From the IMG/VR virus record IMGVR_UViG_3300009181_003535, positions 1 to 26,864 of that record: a stretch of 26,864 nucleotides of DNA. One strand, written 5' to 3'. The position numbers and the translations under genes are program-made. The notes under the pieces are model-generated. The model was not told the origin of the DNA. It searched no databases and saw only the letters and a program-made list of their open reading frames with translations. This stretch comes from a virus. Positions 13,703 to 20,086 of the stretch are shown piece by piece; position 1 is the stretch's first letter; each line of letters starts with the position of its first letter.

Positions 13703-14925
13703 TAGGATTCTCGCGCATGATTCCCTCTCACCGAATCTCCAACGACGGCAACAAGGTTGTTATCCACGACCTTGAGGTTTTCTGCGCGTACAGCAAGAAG
13801 ATCGACGGCGACACGGATGACGATCTGAAGAAGTTTGACAACAACCGCGTGCGGTCAATTGTCGAAAACACAAACAAGCACATGAGCATGGGCAGCGCAA
13901 CGCGCCTCGTGGTCATGCACGAGAAGGACGGCGACGAACCTAAGTCGAGCGTCGGTCGCTTCACAAAAATCTCTTATCAAGAGCGCAACGGCGTAGGATT
14001 TATTGTCGGCGATTGCGAAGTAGAGCGCACCGTGTTCGACAAGTTACTTGCGACGAATGCGTTCCCTCGCCGCAGCGCAGAGATCTGGCAGGATCAAAAT
14101 CATCTGTCGGAAGTCGCGCTGCTTGGTCGCGAGACTCCGCGACGACCATTGCCCGACACGAATTTCAATCGCTCGGGAGAGTTGGTTACATTCGCACGAC
14201 CTCTCCGATTCGACATGGGGACGGTCGGCGGCGGTCTTTCAACATTCATTCCCGACACGAAAGGCAAAACGATGGACAATGACAACGATACAGATCTGCG
14301 GTCGCAGGTAGATATGCTCCGCGCATCGCTCGACGAACTCAATGGTCAATTCAAGAAGCGTTTCGCCGAACCTGAGTCCGACGAGGACGAGGATGTTCGC
14401 GAAGGCGAGAAGGATGAAATGTCCTCCGACGACATGATTGCTGATCAGTTCGCTGAAGAGGAGGGCGATGGCGATGGCGTTCACATCGACATCGACTCAC
14501 ACGGCGACGATGACGAGGAAGATGAAGACCTCTTTCCTGCTTCGCGTCAAGGCTCTGTTGATGTGTTTGCGATGCGCCGCGAGAACTCGCGTATGCAGCG
14601 TGAACTCTCGCAGATTCGCAGCGACCTCGCCAAGGCGAAGTTCGCTCGCGAGATTGACGCGATGGAGCAGGACGGCTACCGCATCCCTGCGGCCCGTCGT
14701 GGTCGCCTCATCGCGGAACTCTCCGCATCGCGTGACCCATCCGACCTCATCGACACTTGGCGCGATCTCTTTGCTCGCGACCCAATGAACACTCGCATCG
14801 ACATGAGCCGTTCGTCGCTCCCACAGGGCGACATCGACGCGAGGCAGATTGCAGAACTCGTCCGCGAACACGCGGGAAACCCAACAGCATTCGCCAAGGC
14901 GGTTAACAGCCGCAACAAGCGTTAA
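13699..14925 (+). CDS. prohead protease-scaffold fusion (Mu gpI-like)
   Basis: The 408-aa protein has an N-terminal domain (1-180) with VVMHEKDG (H74) and FPRRSAEIW (S126) followed by HLSEVALLG. This is the His/Ser arrangement and the [S]-x-E-I...L-x-E-V-A-L-L layout of herpesvirus-like phage maturation proteases. A strongly acidic stretch lies at 224-278 and a charged coiled coil at 293-322, typical of a scaffold. This two-part build is as in Mu gpI. Start at 13699 overlaps the MuF stop as ATGA; ATG 13717 is an alternative. The protease is the natural candidate to process the capsid and perhaps the 1267-aa protein. Confidence 0.72.
   Translation: MIGFSRMIPSHRISNDGNKVVIHDLEVFCAYSKKIDGDTDDDLKKFDNNRVRSIVENTNKHMSMGSATRLVVMHEKDGDEPKSSVGRFTKISYQERNGVGFIVGDCEVERTVFDKLLATNAFPRRSAEIWQDQNHLSEVALLGRETPRRPLPDTNFNRSGELVTFARPLRFDMGTVGGGLSTFIPDTKGKTMDNDNDTDLRSQVDMLRASLDELNGQFKKRFAEPESDEDEDVREGEKDEMSSDDMIADQFAEEEGDGDGVHIDIDSHGDDDEEDEDLFPASRQGSVDVFAMRRENSRMQRELSQIRSDLAKAKFAREIDAMEQDGYRIPAARRGRLIAELSASRDPSDLIDTWRDLFARDPMNTRIDMSRSSLPQGDIDARQIAELVREHAGNPTAFAKAVNSRNKR
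14272..14925 (+). CDS. nested scaffold protein from internal start (Mu gpZ-like)
   Basis: Inside the protease gene, codon 192 is an ATG with AAAGG seven bases upstream, exactly where the protease domain ends. Starting here gives a 217-aa protein that is only the acidic and coiled scaffold part (MDNDNDTDLRSQVDMLRASL onward). Mu makes its scaffold Z from an in-frame start within I, and lambda does the same with C and Nu3, so the arrangement has precedent. The SD and its location are seen directly; actual use is inferred. Confidence 0.5.
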   Translation: MDNDNDTDLRSQVDMLRASLDELNGQFKKRFAEPESDEDEDVREGEKDEMSSDDMIADQFAEEEGDGDGVHIDIDSHGDDDEEDEDLFPASRQGSVDVFAMRRENSRMQRELSQIRSDLAKAKFAREIDAMEQDGYRIPAARRGRLIAELSASRDPSDLIDTWRDLFARDPMNTRIDMSRSSLPQGDIDARQIAELVREHAGNPTAFAKAVNSRNKR

Positions 14926-14945
14926 CCAAACCTAGGAGAAACAAA

Positions 14946-15380
14946 ATGTCAGACATGGGATTCACCCCAAATCTCGTCGCAGGTGCAGGAACCTACGGAA
15001 CCATTGCGCCATTCCGATTCGTGACTATGGATGCCGTCTCTTGGTCGGGTCTGTCGGGTGCTGCTACCGCCGCTGCCGCTTGCGCCCAGACTCCCGTGGG
15101 AGTTGCGGACGGAAGCGTTTATTCGTTCGGTCAGACTGCTCACGCTGTTCCTACTGGTCCAATCAACCTTCAGCCGAGCAACACCGTGCAGATTGAAGCG
15201 GGCGCAGCAATCACCGCAGGTGCGTTCTTGATGTCCGATGCTTCGGGTCGCGCCATTACTCACGCCTCTGTCGCAGCATCTACTGCTGTGTCGTGCTACC
15301 TCGCGTTGGAAACTGCGGGCGCGGCGGGCGACATCATCCGAGCATACAAGTTCGGAACACGCACGATCATCACCGCTTAA
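14946..15380 (+). CDS. capsid decoration-like protein (DUF2190 type)
   Basis: The 144-aa product lies between scaffold and major capsid genes, where head decoration proteins usually sit. It contains PVGVADGS near 50-57, INLQPSNTVQIEAGAAITAG at about 73-92, LMSDASGRAITHAS at 94-107 and a C-terminal AGDIIRAYKFG. This small, Gly/Ala-rich, beta-type sequence is like DUF2190 or gpD-like cementing proteins that stabilise expanded capsids. ATG 14946 has a strong AGGAG site seven bases upstream, fitting high expression. Confidence 0.72.
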   Translation: MSDMGFTPNLVAGAGTYGTIAPFRFVTMDAVSWSGLSGAATAAAACAQTPVGVADGSVYSFGQTAHAVPTGPINLQPSNTVQIEAGAAITAGAFLMSDASGRAITHASVAASTAVSCYLALETAGAAGDIIRAYKFGTRTIITA

Positions 15381-15414
15381 AAATTGACCGCGCTCACGCG
15401 CAGGAGTATTCATC

Positions 15415-16458
15415 ATGGCATTTTCTGTTGTCGGTGGCGGTCAATCCGCTTACATCCCAAGCACGAACGATCTCGCGACTGGCGCGCTGCAAGTGGAGTT
15501 CACTCGCAGCGTCAATCAGTTCGCGCTCACTCGTTACGCGCAACTCGTCCCCACTTCGAAGATGTCGGGTTACTACCTCCGACACGATGTCTCCGACAAT
15601 ATGCGTATTGTCAACGACAAGGAGTTCCTTTGGAACCTCGGAACTGATCGTCCTACGGGCAAGCAGAACGCATTTGATTTCATTGCGTACAACACGCAGC
15701 GATACGCATTTCCGTTCTACATCCCGCAGGAAACGGCTGCTCAGGCTGCATGGGACACCGTCGCGCAACACGCTCGCAGCAAGGCGCAACTTGCGATGAC
15801 TCGTCGCACGATGGGCGCAGCAACCGCTTTGGCTACGACCGCGAATTGGGGGCAGAATTTCATTGCTAATCCGAATACAACCGCGCAAGGTTTTACGGCG
15901 GTAGGCGGAGTCTGGACTTCTAGCACCACAGGGGGTGCATACATTCAGAAGTCGATTCAGCAGGTCATGCAACTCGTCGGCTTCTCAAGCGGCGGTGCGG
16001 TCAACCCATCGCAGTTGATCATGGTCATTTCGCCGAAGGTCGCTCAAGCCATCGCGCAGTCTGCTGAGGTCAAGGATTATGTCAAGGCAAACCCGCAGTC
16101 GCCAAACTTCCTGATGGGCAACGACATTTATTCGCGTTGGGGAATTCCGTCTACCCTGTTCGGACTTGGCGAGGTCGTCATTGACGACACCGTCAAGATG
16201 ACGAGCCGCAAGAACGCGACCGATGCCACCTCGTATGTCCTCGGCGACGGCGCGTATTTTGTGTCGCGTCCTGGGGGTCTTGTGGGTGTCGAGGGCTCCA
16301 ACTCGTTCGCTACCGTTCAGATTTTTGCTTACGAGGACATGACCGTCGAGCAGTTCAACGATCCTCTCAATCGTCGCGTCGAAGGTCGCGTGATTGACAA
16401 CAGCGTTGCAGCAATCGTTGCGCCTGTTTCGGGCTACTCGATCACCTCTGTCCTCTGA
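15415..16458 (+). CDS. major capsid protein
   Basis: The 347-aa product is placed directly after decoration and scaffold genes and has HK97-type capsid features: an N-terminal arm, a long helix (ETAAQAAWDTVAQHARSKAQ with LAMTRRTMGAATAL, residues about 105-138), NPSQLIMVISPKVAQAIAQS in the A-domain, and a C-terminal domain with a conserved Y-E-D-M-T-V-E-Q-F near 303-311. No protease delta domain is visible; the N-terminus is short, so scaffold comes from the separate gene. AGGAG lies eight bases before the ATG, and an intrinsic terminator follows, both typical of a very highly expressed gene. Confidence 0.85.
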   Translation: MAFSVVGGGQSAYIPSTNDLATGALQVEFTRSVNQFALTRYAQLVPTSKMSGYYLRHDVSDNMRIVNDKEFLWNLGTDRPTGKQNAFDFIAYNTQRYAFPFYIPQETAAQAAWDTVAQHARSKAQLAMTRRTMGAATALATTANWGQNFIANPNTTAQGFTAVGGVWTSSTTGGAYIQKSIQQVMQLVGFSSGGAVNPSQLIMVISPKVAQAIAQSAEVKDYVKANPQSPNFLMGNDIYSRWGIPSTLFGLGEVVIDDTVKMTSRKNATDATSYVLGDGAYFVSRPGGLVGVEGSNSFATVQIFAYEDMTVEQFNDPLNRRVEGRVIDNSVAAIVAPVSGYSITSVL

Positions 16459-16477
16459 TCCTGAATCCAGTTGATTG

Positions 16478-16513
16478 ATAGGGCGGGGCGCACTCGCCTC
16501 GCCCTATTTCTTT
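16478..16513 (+). terminator. intrinsic terminator after the major capsid gene
   Basis: ATAGGGCGGGGCG (16478-16490) pairs with CGCCTCGCCCTAT (16495-16507) through 13 pairs with one G-T wobble, around a four-base CACT loop. TTCTTT follows. It sits between the capsid and next gene, and the downstream SD (AGGAG) begins just after it. Partial termination here would raise capsid RNA over the connector and tail genes. Confidence 0.85.
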
Positions 16514-16523
16514 AGGAGTTCGC

Positions 16524-17012
16524 ATGGTTGCCTACGCCACATACTCCGATCTCGAATCCGCACTCGACGGAAACATCATCGCGCAACTCTGCGGAGACGC
16601 AGGTAGCCCGATGGTGGGGCCGAACCCAATTACCGACGCTGCTCTAGAACGCGCTACAGGCGTTGTACGCTCGTACATCCGCGTGGGGGGTATCTACTCG
16701 GAGGCGGAAATCACCGCGCTCAACGCGGCCTCTGATCCGTTGCTGATCCATCTAGTCGTTGACCTCGCGACCGAGTATCTGTTTCAGCGTCGAGGCAGCA
16801 AGATTTCCGCCGCAATCGAACAGCGCGTCAAGCAGAGTTACTCATTTTGCGAAGGCTTGCGCGACGGCAAGATGCTGTTCGGTGATGTCGCAGGTAATGC
16901 CGAAGCGGGAACGCCGCTTGTCGTTGCCGTGAGCAGCAGCAATCGAGCGTGGTACGCTCAGGCATCGAACTCGCAATTCTTTCCGAATCGTCGGAGTGGA
17001 ACCGCACATTGA
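16524..17012 (+). CDS. head-tail connector/adaptor, DUF1320-like
   Basis: The 162-aa protein begins MVAYATYSDLESALDGNIIA and continues with an aspartate-rich turn, DAALERATGVVRSYIRVGG, and LIHLVVDLATEYLFQRRGS. That is the helical pattern of DUF1320 (Mu gp36-like) and HK97 gp6-type adaptors that dock onto the portal. The place right after the capsid gene fits. ATG 16524 has AGGAG five bases upstream. The last 50 residues are less helical and rich in Ser, Asn and Ala. Confidence 0.7.
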   Translation: MVAYATYSDLESALDGNIIAQLCGDAGSPMVGPNPITDAALERATGVVRSYIRVGGIYSEAEITALNAASDPLLIHLVVDLATEYLFQRRGSKISAAIEQRVKQSYSFCEGLRDGKMLFGDVAGNAEAGTPLVVAVSSSNRAWYAQASNSQFFPNRRSGTAH

Positions 17013-17044
17013 CATGGGCGCAAACAGTTCGCAGGACGCTGAAG

Positions 17045-17653
17045 ATGCCACCCATCGCGAATGGCATTGCGCAGGTTGCTGTCGAGTGGATGTCTGAGCA
17101 CATTCAGAACAGCCAAGGGCGCGGCGCGGGTGGGAAGACCGTCGCGCATCTTCCGCTGAAGAATGTCACCTCGGTCTTCAAGACGACGACGAAACCACGC
17201 AAGGGTGTTTTTTCGACGCGCTACCAAACGGTGACGGTTGACGGCAAAACGAAGGTGCGAAAACTCTACCTCGTGCAGCAGTCGGGATACCGCAACGGCG
17301 GCCACCCTCTCCGCGACACGGGAGATCTATTCCGCTCCCTGCACGCTGACGGCATCACGGTCGGCGAAACGATCCGCATCAAGATGGGCGGAAACAAATA
17401 CGGGCTGTATCAGGATCGCGGCTTCAAAACCAAGGGTCCGAACTACATCCCGTTGACGATGAAGGGCAAGCGCGGACACGGCACGGGAAACAACCCAAAC
17501 AAAGAAAACCTGTCGCGAGGCAAGGATTTTATGATGGCGTGGAAGGGCGTAACCGTCCCCGCTCGTCCGTTCATTCTCCCGACTCGTGATGATCTGCGAA
17601 CGCTCGGCGTTTCGATCTACCTCGGTCTAAAAATACTACTCAAAGGCAAATGA
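17045..17653 (+). CDS. Mu gpG-like virion morphogenesis / neck protein
   Basis: The 202-aa product has the plan of phage virion-morphogenesis proteins (Mu gpG type, PF05069): an N-terminal helix, basic middle, HPLRDTGDLFRSLHADGITV near residues 86-105, then a Y-G-x-Y-Q-D-R-G-F motif and VPARPFILPTRDDLRTL close to the C-terminus. P-L-x-x-T-G-x-L and P-A-R-P-F are the hallmarks. These proteins complete the neck or tail. I take ATG 17045 with AGGA eight bases upstream. A TTG at 17009 would overlap the previous stop and add 12 residues but lacks a well-placed SD. Confidence 0.72.
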   Translation: MPPIANGIAQVAVEWMSEHIQNSQGRGAGGKTVAHLPLKNVTSVFKTTTKPRKGVFSTRYQTVTVDGKTKVRKLYLVQQSGYRNGGHPLRDTGDLFRSLHADGITVGETIRIKMGGNKYGLYQDRGFKTKGPNYIPLTMKGKRGHGTGNNPNKENLSRGKDFMMAWKGVTVPARPFILPTRDDLRTLGVSIYLGLKILLKGK

Positions 17654-17654
17654 C

Positions 17655-18134
17655 ATGGCTTCAACTCTTCAAATTGCAGGACCGTGCGAGATCCTTGTCG
17701 GCGGTAATCAACTCGGATACTCCGACAACGACAATCTCCCAAGCGTGTCGTTCACCGATCACATTCACGAAGTCAAAACCGTTCTCTCGGGCGCGAACCC
17801 CGAAGAGATCGTGACGCACGGAACATCCGCACGAATCAGCCTCGCGCTCGTGAAGTGGGACCAAGCCGTTCTCAATACGCTGCTCCTCGCGGCTCGCGGC
17901 GCGACTCAGGGAACTTCGATTGTCGGCCAGTTGCAAGTCGGCGGATCGTATATGCAGACGGTCGTGTTGAGGTCTGTAGGAAGTGTCCCAACAGCGCAAT
18001 ATTCGTTCCCATCCTGCTACCTGACGGGCGATGCGATCACCGATTCTCAATGGGGCAACCGCGAGCGCGTCCTTACCCTCACCTTCAACGCCATCCCAAA
18101 TGCGTCGAATGTCCTCTATACCTACACCGCGTAA
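17655..18134 (+). CDS. probable tail tube protein
   Basis: The 159-aa product starts MASTLQIAGPCEILVGGNQL and includes LPSVSFTDHIHEVKTVLSGA followed by NPEEIV, then ARISLALVKWDQAVLNTLLL. G-P-x-x-I-x-V-G...L-G-x-x-x at the N-terminus and a beta-rich sequence of this size, directly before the tail assembly chaperones, fit a tail tube subunit. I do not recognise it as a named family, so the call rests mainly on order and the repeating-strand look. ATG 17655 follows the previous stop by one base, with AAAGG eight bases upstream. Confidence 0.55.
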   Translation: MASTLQIAGPCEILVGGNQLGYSDNDNLPSVSFTDHIHEVKTVLSGANPEEIVTHGTSARISLALVKWDQAVLNTLLLAARGATQGTSIVGQLQVGGSYMQTVVLRSVGSVPTAQYSFPSCYLTGDAITDSQWGNRERVLTLTFNAIPNASNVLYTYTA

Positions 18135-18140
18135 ACAAAA

Positions 18141-18404
18141 ATGAACGACCTCAACGACGACAACGACCCAATGCTGTTCTCCATCACGCTCCCGCACGGA
18201 AAGTTGATCGTGCAGTACATGGAGGTTCTTGCCTCGCTCCAGTCCGTACTGGCTGATGGCGGGGAGCCGACTCAGGCGCAACTCGTCCAAGCGATTCGCG
18301 CAACCGCAAGGACGGTCGAAGTTGCCGTCGCGACCACCGACGCGATGCTGATTGCGGCATGGCATCGCATGACGGGAGCGATTCAAGCCTCGGGAAAAAT
18401 CTAA
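18141..18404 (+). CDS. tail assembly chaperone, short form (gpG-like)
   Basis: The 87-aa product (MNDLNDDNDPMLFSITLPHG...) lies between tail tube and tape measure. It is the zero-frame product of a two-frame pair. The C-terminal codons are TCG GGA AAA ATC TAA, so a slippery heptamer sits just before the stop. Tail assembly chaperones of lambda-like phages (G and GT) have this layout and help fold the tape measure and build the tail. No strong SD is present at ATG 18141. Confidence 0.7.
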   Translation: MNDLNDDNDPMLFSITLPHGKLIVQYMEVLASLQSVLADGGEPTQAQLVQAIRATARTVEVAVATTDAMLIAAWHRMTGAIQASGKI

Positions 18405-18655
18405 GGACAGCAGCACGGTTTCTCGCGGTGTATGGGAGACTGCCTAGCGAATTCCCGCCCGCAATGGCTCTAGGGCTGTCCGCGAATGTAAGCACGGTCG
18501 AAGCAGACAGAGTTTTGGCAATGGCAAAATCAATCGCTATCGCAATGGGCGACAGCGAACTTCTGGCAAGAACCGTATACGAGTCAACTGGCGACGAGAG
18601 ACTAGCGCGAAACATCTCAATCCAAGCGCAAATGAACCGAGGCAAAAATGGGTAG
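18141..18655 (+). CDS. tail assembly chaperone, frameshifted long form (gpGT-like)
   Basis: A -1 shift at GGGAAAA (18392-18398) would carry ribosomes from the short frame into an overlapping frame that stays open to the stop at 18653-18655. Residues 1-86 come from the zero frame, then about 85 from the new frame, starting N-L-R-T-A-A-R-F-L-A-V-Y-G-R-L-P. The new frame has only an ATG at 18359 with no SD, so separate initiation is unlikely. The new part is helical, as expected for the T domain that binds the tape measure. Confidence 0.68.
18392..18398 (+). promoter_or_regulatory. programmed -1 frameshift site GGGAAAA
   Basis: The heptamer is in register with the zero frame as G GGA AAA, the X XXY YYZ pattern used by tail chaperone genes, and the zero-frame stop is the second codon after it. 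A weak hairpin downstream (CGGTTTCTC/GGGAGACTG, 18416-18442, two or three wobble pairs) starts 17 bases later, a longer gap than usual, so its role is unclear. Confidence 0.72.
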
Positions 18656-19109
18656 CGTCTACGAAATCCTGTACTCGATCCGAGATGACCTCGCCAACTG
18701 GATGGACGCTCGGGGATACGGGCGCACCGTGTACCTCGTTGAGGCTCCCATCGACGAACTCGTCGGGCAGTTCGCAATCCAAATTGTCGCGGGACCAGAC
18801 ACCGCCGTGCATCCGAACAGCGGCGTAGGTCTGATCCGAACGCAGGTGGACATCATCGTTTGGTGGCGTGGATTCCTCGACCCGATGGGACGCGGAACGG
18901 AGCGCATCGCGGGTGACGACGGCATTCAGCAATTTGTCGATGTCTTGCGAGAACACCTGACGCAACGAAAGTACGGCGGAATGGCAATTGCGTTGCTGTT
19001 CCGCAACGGCGGGACGCTGCAAGCCGTGGATGGTTTGGACGGGTGGCTGACGCTGCGCGACTCCTACGATTTCGCGTATGAAATGACATGGAGCGTCACC
19101 AATGGCTGA
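18648..19109 (+). CDS. tail terminator-like / minor tail protein
   Basis: The 153-aa product (MGSVYEILYSIRDDLANWMD...) has a first helix followed by strands such as QFAIQIVAG and GLIRTQVDIIVWWRGF, then helix GIQQFVDVLREHL and strands at the end. Tail terminators and DUF3168-like proteins share this helix-strand-strand-helix order and size. The location after the chaperones rather than before the tube is unusual for a terminator, so minor tail protein is an equal alternative. GAGG lies five bases before ATG 18648, which overlaps the frameshift ORF end by eight bases. Confidence 0.45.
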   Translation: MGSVYEILYSIRDDLANWMDARGYGRTVYLVEAPIDELVGQFAIQIVAGPDTAVHPNSGVGLIRTQVDIIVWWRGFLDPMGRGTERIAGDDGIQQFVDVLREHLTQRKYGGMAIALLFRNGGTLQAVDGLDGWLTLRDSYDFAYEMTWSVTNG

Positions 19110-20085
19110 AGACCTCGGCAATATCAATATCAACATCCGTGACGCATCAGGATCGGGCGGTGGGGGCGCAGGAGGCGGCTCTAGCGGCGGCGGAGCGGGC
19201 GGTGGTGGTTCTAGCGGCGGCGGTCCAAGGATCGTCGTACCGCCGCCTCCGCCGCTTGTGGGGGGTCAGCAGAAGACGATGATGCAATCCATCTTCGGGA
19301 AACTGAATCTCGGAAAACTCATTTCGACGGAGATGAAGGATCTCATCACCAACCCAAGCATCGCGGGATTCGGAGAACTGCTGACGGGAACGAGTGCGGC
19401 GGGAGAGGCTCTCGCGGGACTTGGTGCTATTGCACTACCCGCAACGATTGCGCTTGCCGCTGTCGTCGCCTACGCCGCATTTTTGTACGCCGCCTTCAAA
19501 CTGCTTCAAGCCGCATCCGAAGCGGTCGCCAAGCGCATCCAAGAGGTCAACAAATACTCTGGAACATTGCTCAAGGCGGTGGCGTTGGAGCAATGGGCAG
19601 CGATTGGGCGAACGCTGAGAGAGGCAAGCGCGAACGGGAAGAACTACGCAATCGTTCAGGCTGAGATGACACGGGTCGCCAACGCTTCCCTGGAAATCTC
19701 TATTGCGTGGAACAAGGCGATGAGCGTCTACGCCTTGATCTTTAACAAGTTCATGCTTCTATTGAATCGCGCTTTTGCTCCTCTTGCGCGACTCATTGGG
19801 AAACTTTACGACGGTATTTTCAAGGTCGTTGCGAACCCCTCTTCTGCTCCTGTATGGGCGAAGGCTTGGCTCACGCTTGCGCTTGCTCCGTTCTATGGAT
19901 TGATCAATATGGTGACCTTCGTCGGAGGAATTTTTGGCTTACTTGAGAAGGTTCTAATTTACCTTGGTGTGATTTCCAAGAACACCGCGCCCGCAATCGG
20001 TAGCGATGTGAACGATTGGTTCCTTGCTGATGTGTACGCGATGCGCGGCATGAAGTTCGATCCCTCCAAAACGAGGAAATATTGA
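19102..20085 (+). CDS. probable short tape measure protein
   Basis: The gene follows the chaperones, as tape measures normally do. The 327-aa product has a Gly/Ser tract at 17-41 followed by PPPPP at 47-51, then amphipathic helix, a hydrophobic span at about 107-135 (LGAIALPATIALAAVVAYAA...) and a second near 255-300 (WLTLALAPFYGLINMVTFVG...). Tape measures are helical with hydrophobic segments that insert into the host membrane. This one is far shorter than usual, which would mean a short tail. ATG 19102 has GGAG eight bases upstream and overlaps the previous gene by eight bases. Confidence 0.6.
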   Translation: MAEDLGNININIRDASGSGGGGAGGGSSGGGAGGGGSSGGGPRIVVPPPPPLVGGQQKTMMQSIFGKLNLGKLISTEMKDLITNPSIAGFGELLTGTSAAGEALAGLGAIALPATIALAAVVAYAAFLYAAFKLLQAASEAVAKRIQEVNKYSGTLLKAVALEQWAAIGRTLREASANGKNYAIVQAEMTRVANASLEISIAWNKAMSVYALIFNKFMLLLNRAFAPLARLIGKLYDGIFKVVANPSSAPVWAKAWLTLALAPFYGLINMVTFVGGIFGLLEKVLIYLGVISKNTAPAIGSDVNDWFLADVYAMRGMKFDPSKTRKY

Positions 20086-20086
20086 A

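Noticed and set aside
15384-15412. TTGACC, 17 bases, TATTCA just before the major capsid gene, resembling a promoter
   Set aside because: The -10 would end almost at the start codon, so the RNA would begin inside the gene; the AGGAG site between them explains the conserved look.
17661-18416. 251-codon open frame on the minus strand across the tail tube and chaperone genes
   Set aside because: Antisense to supported genes, no SD or domain pattern.
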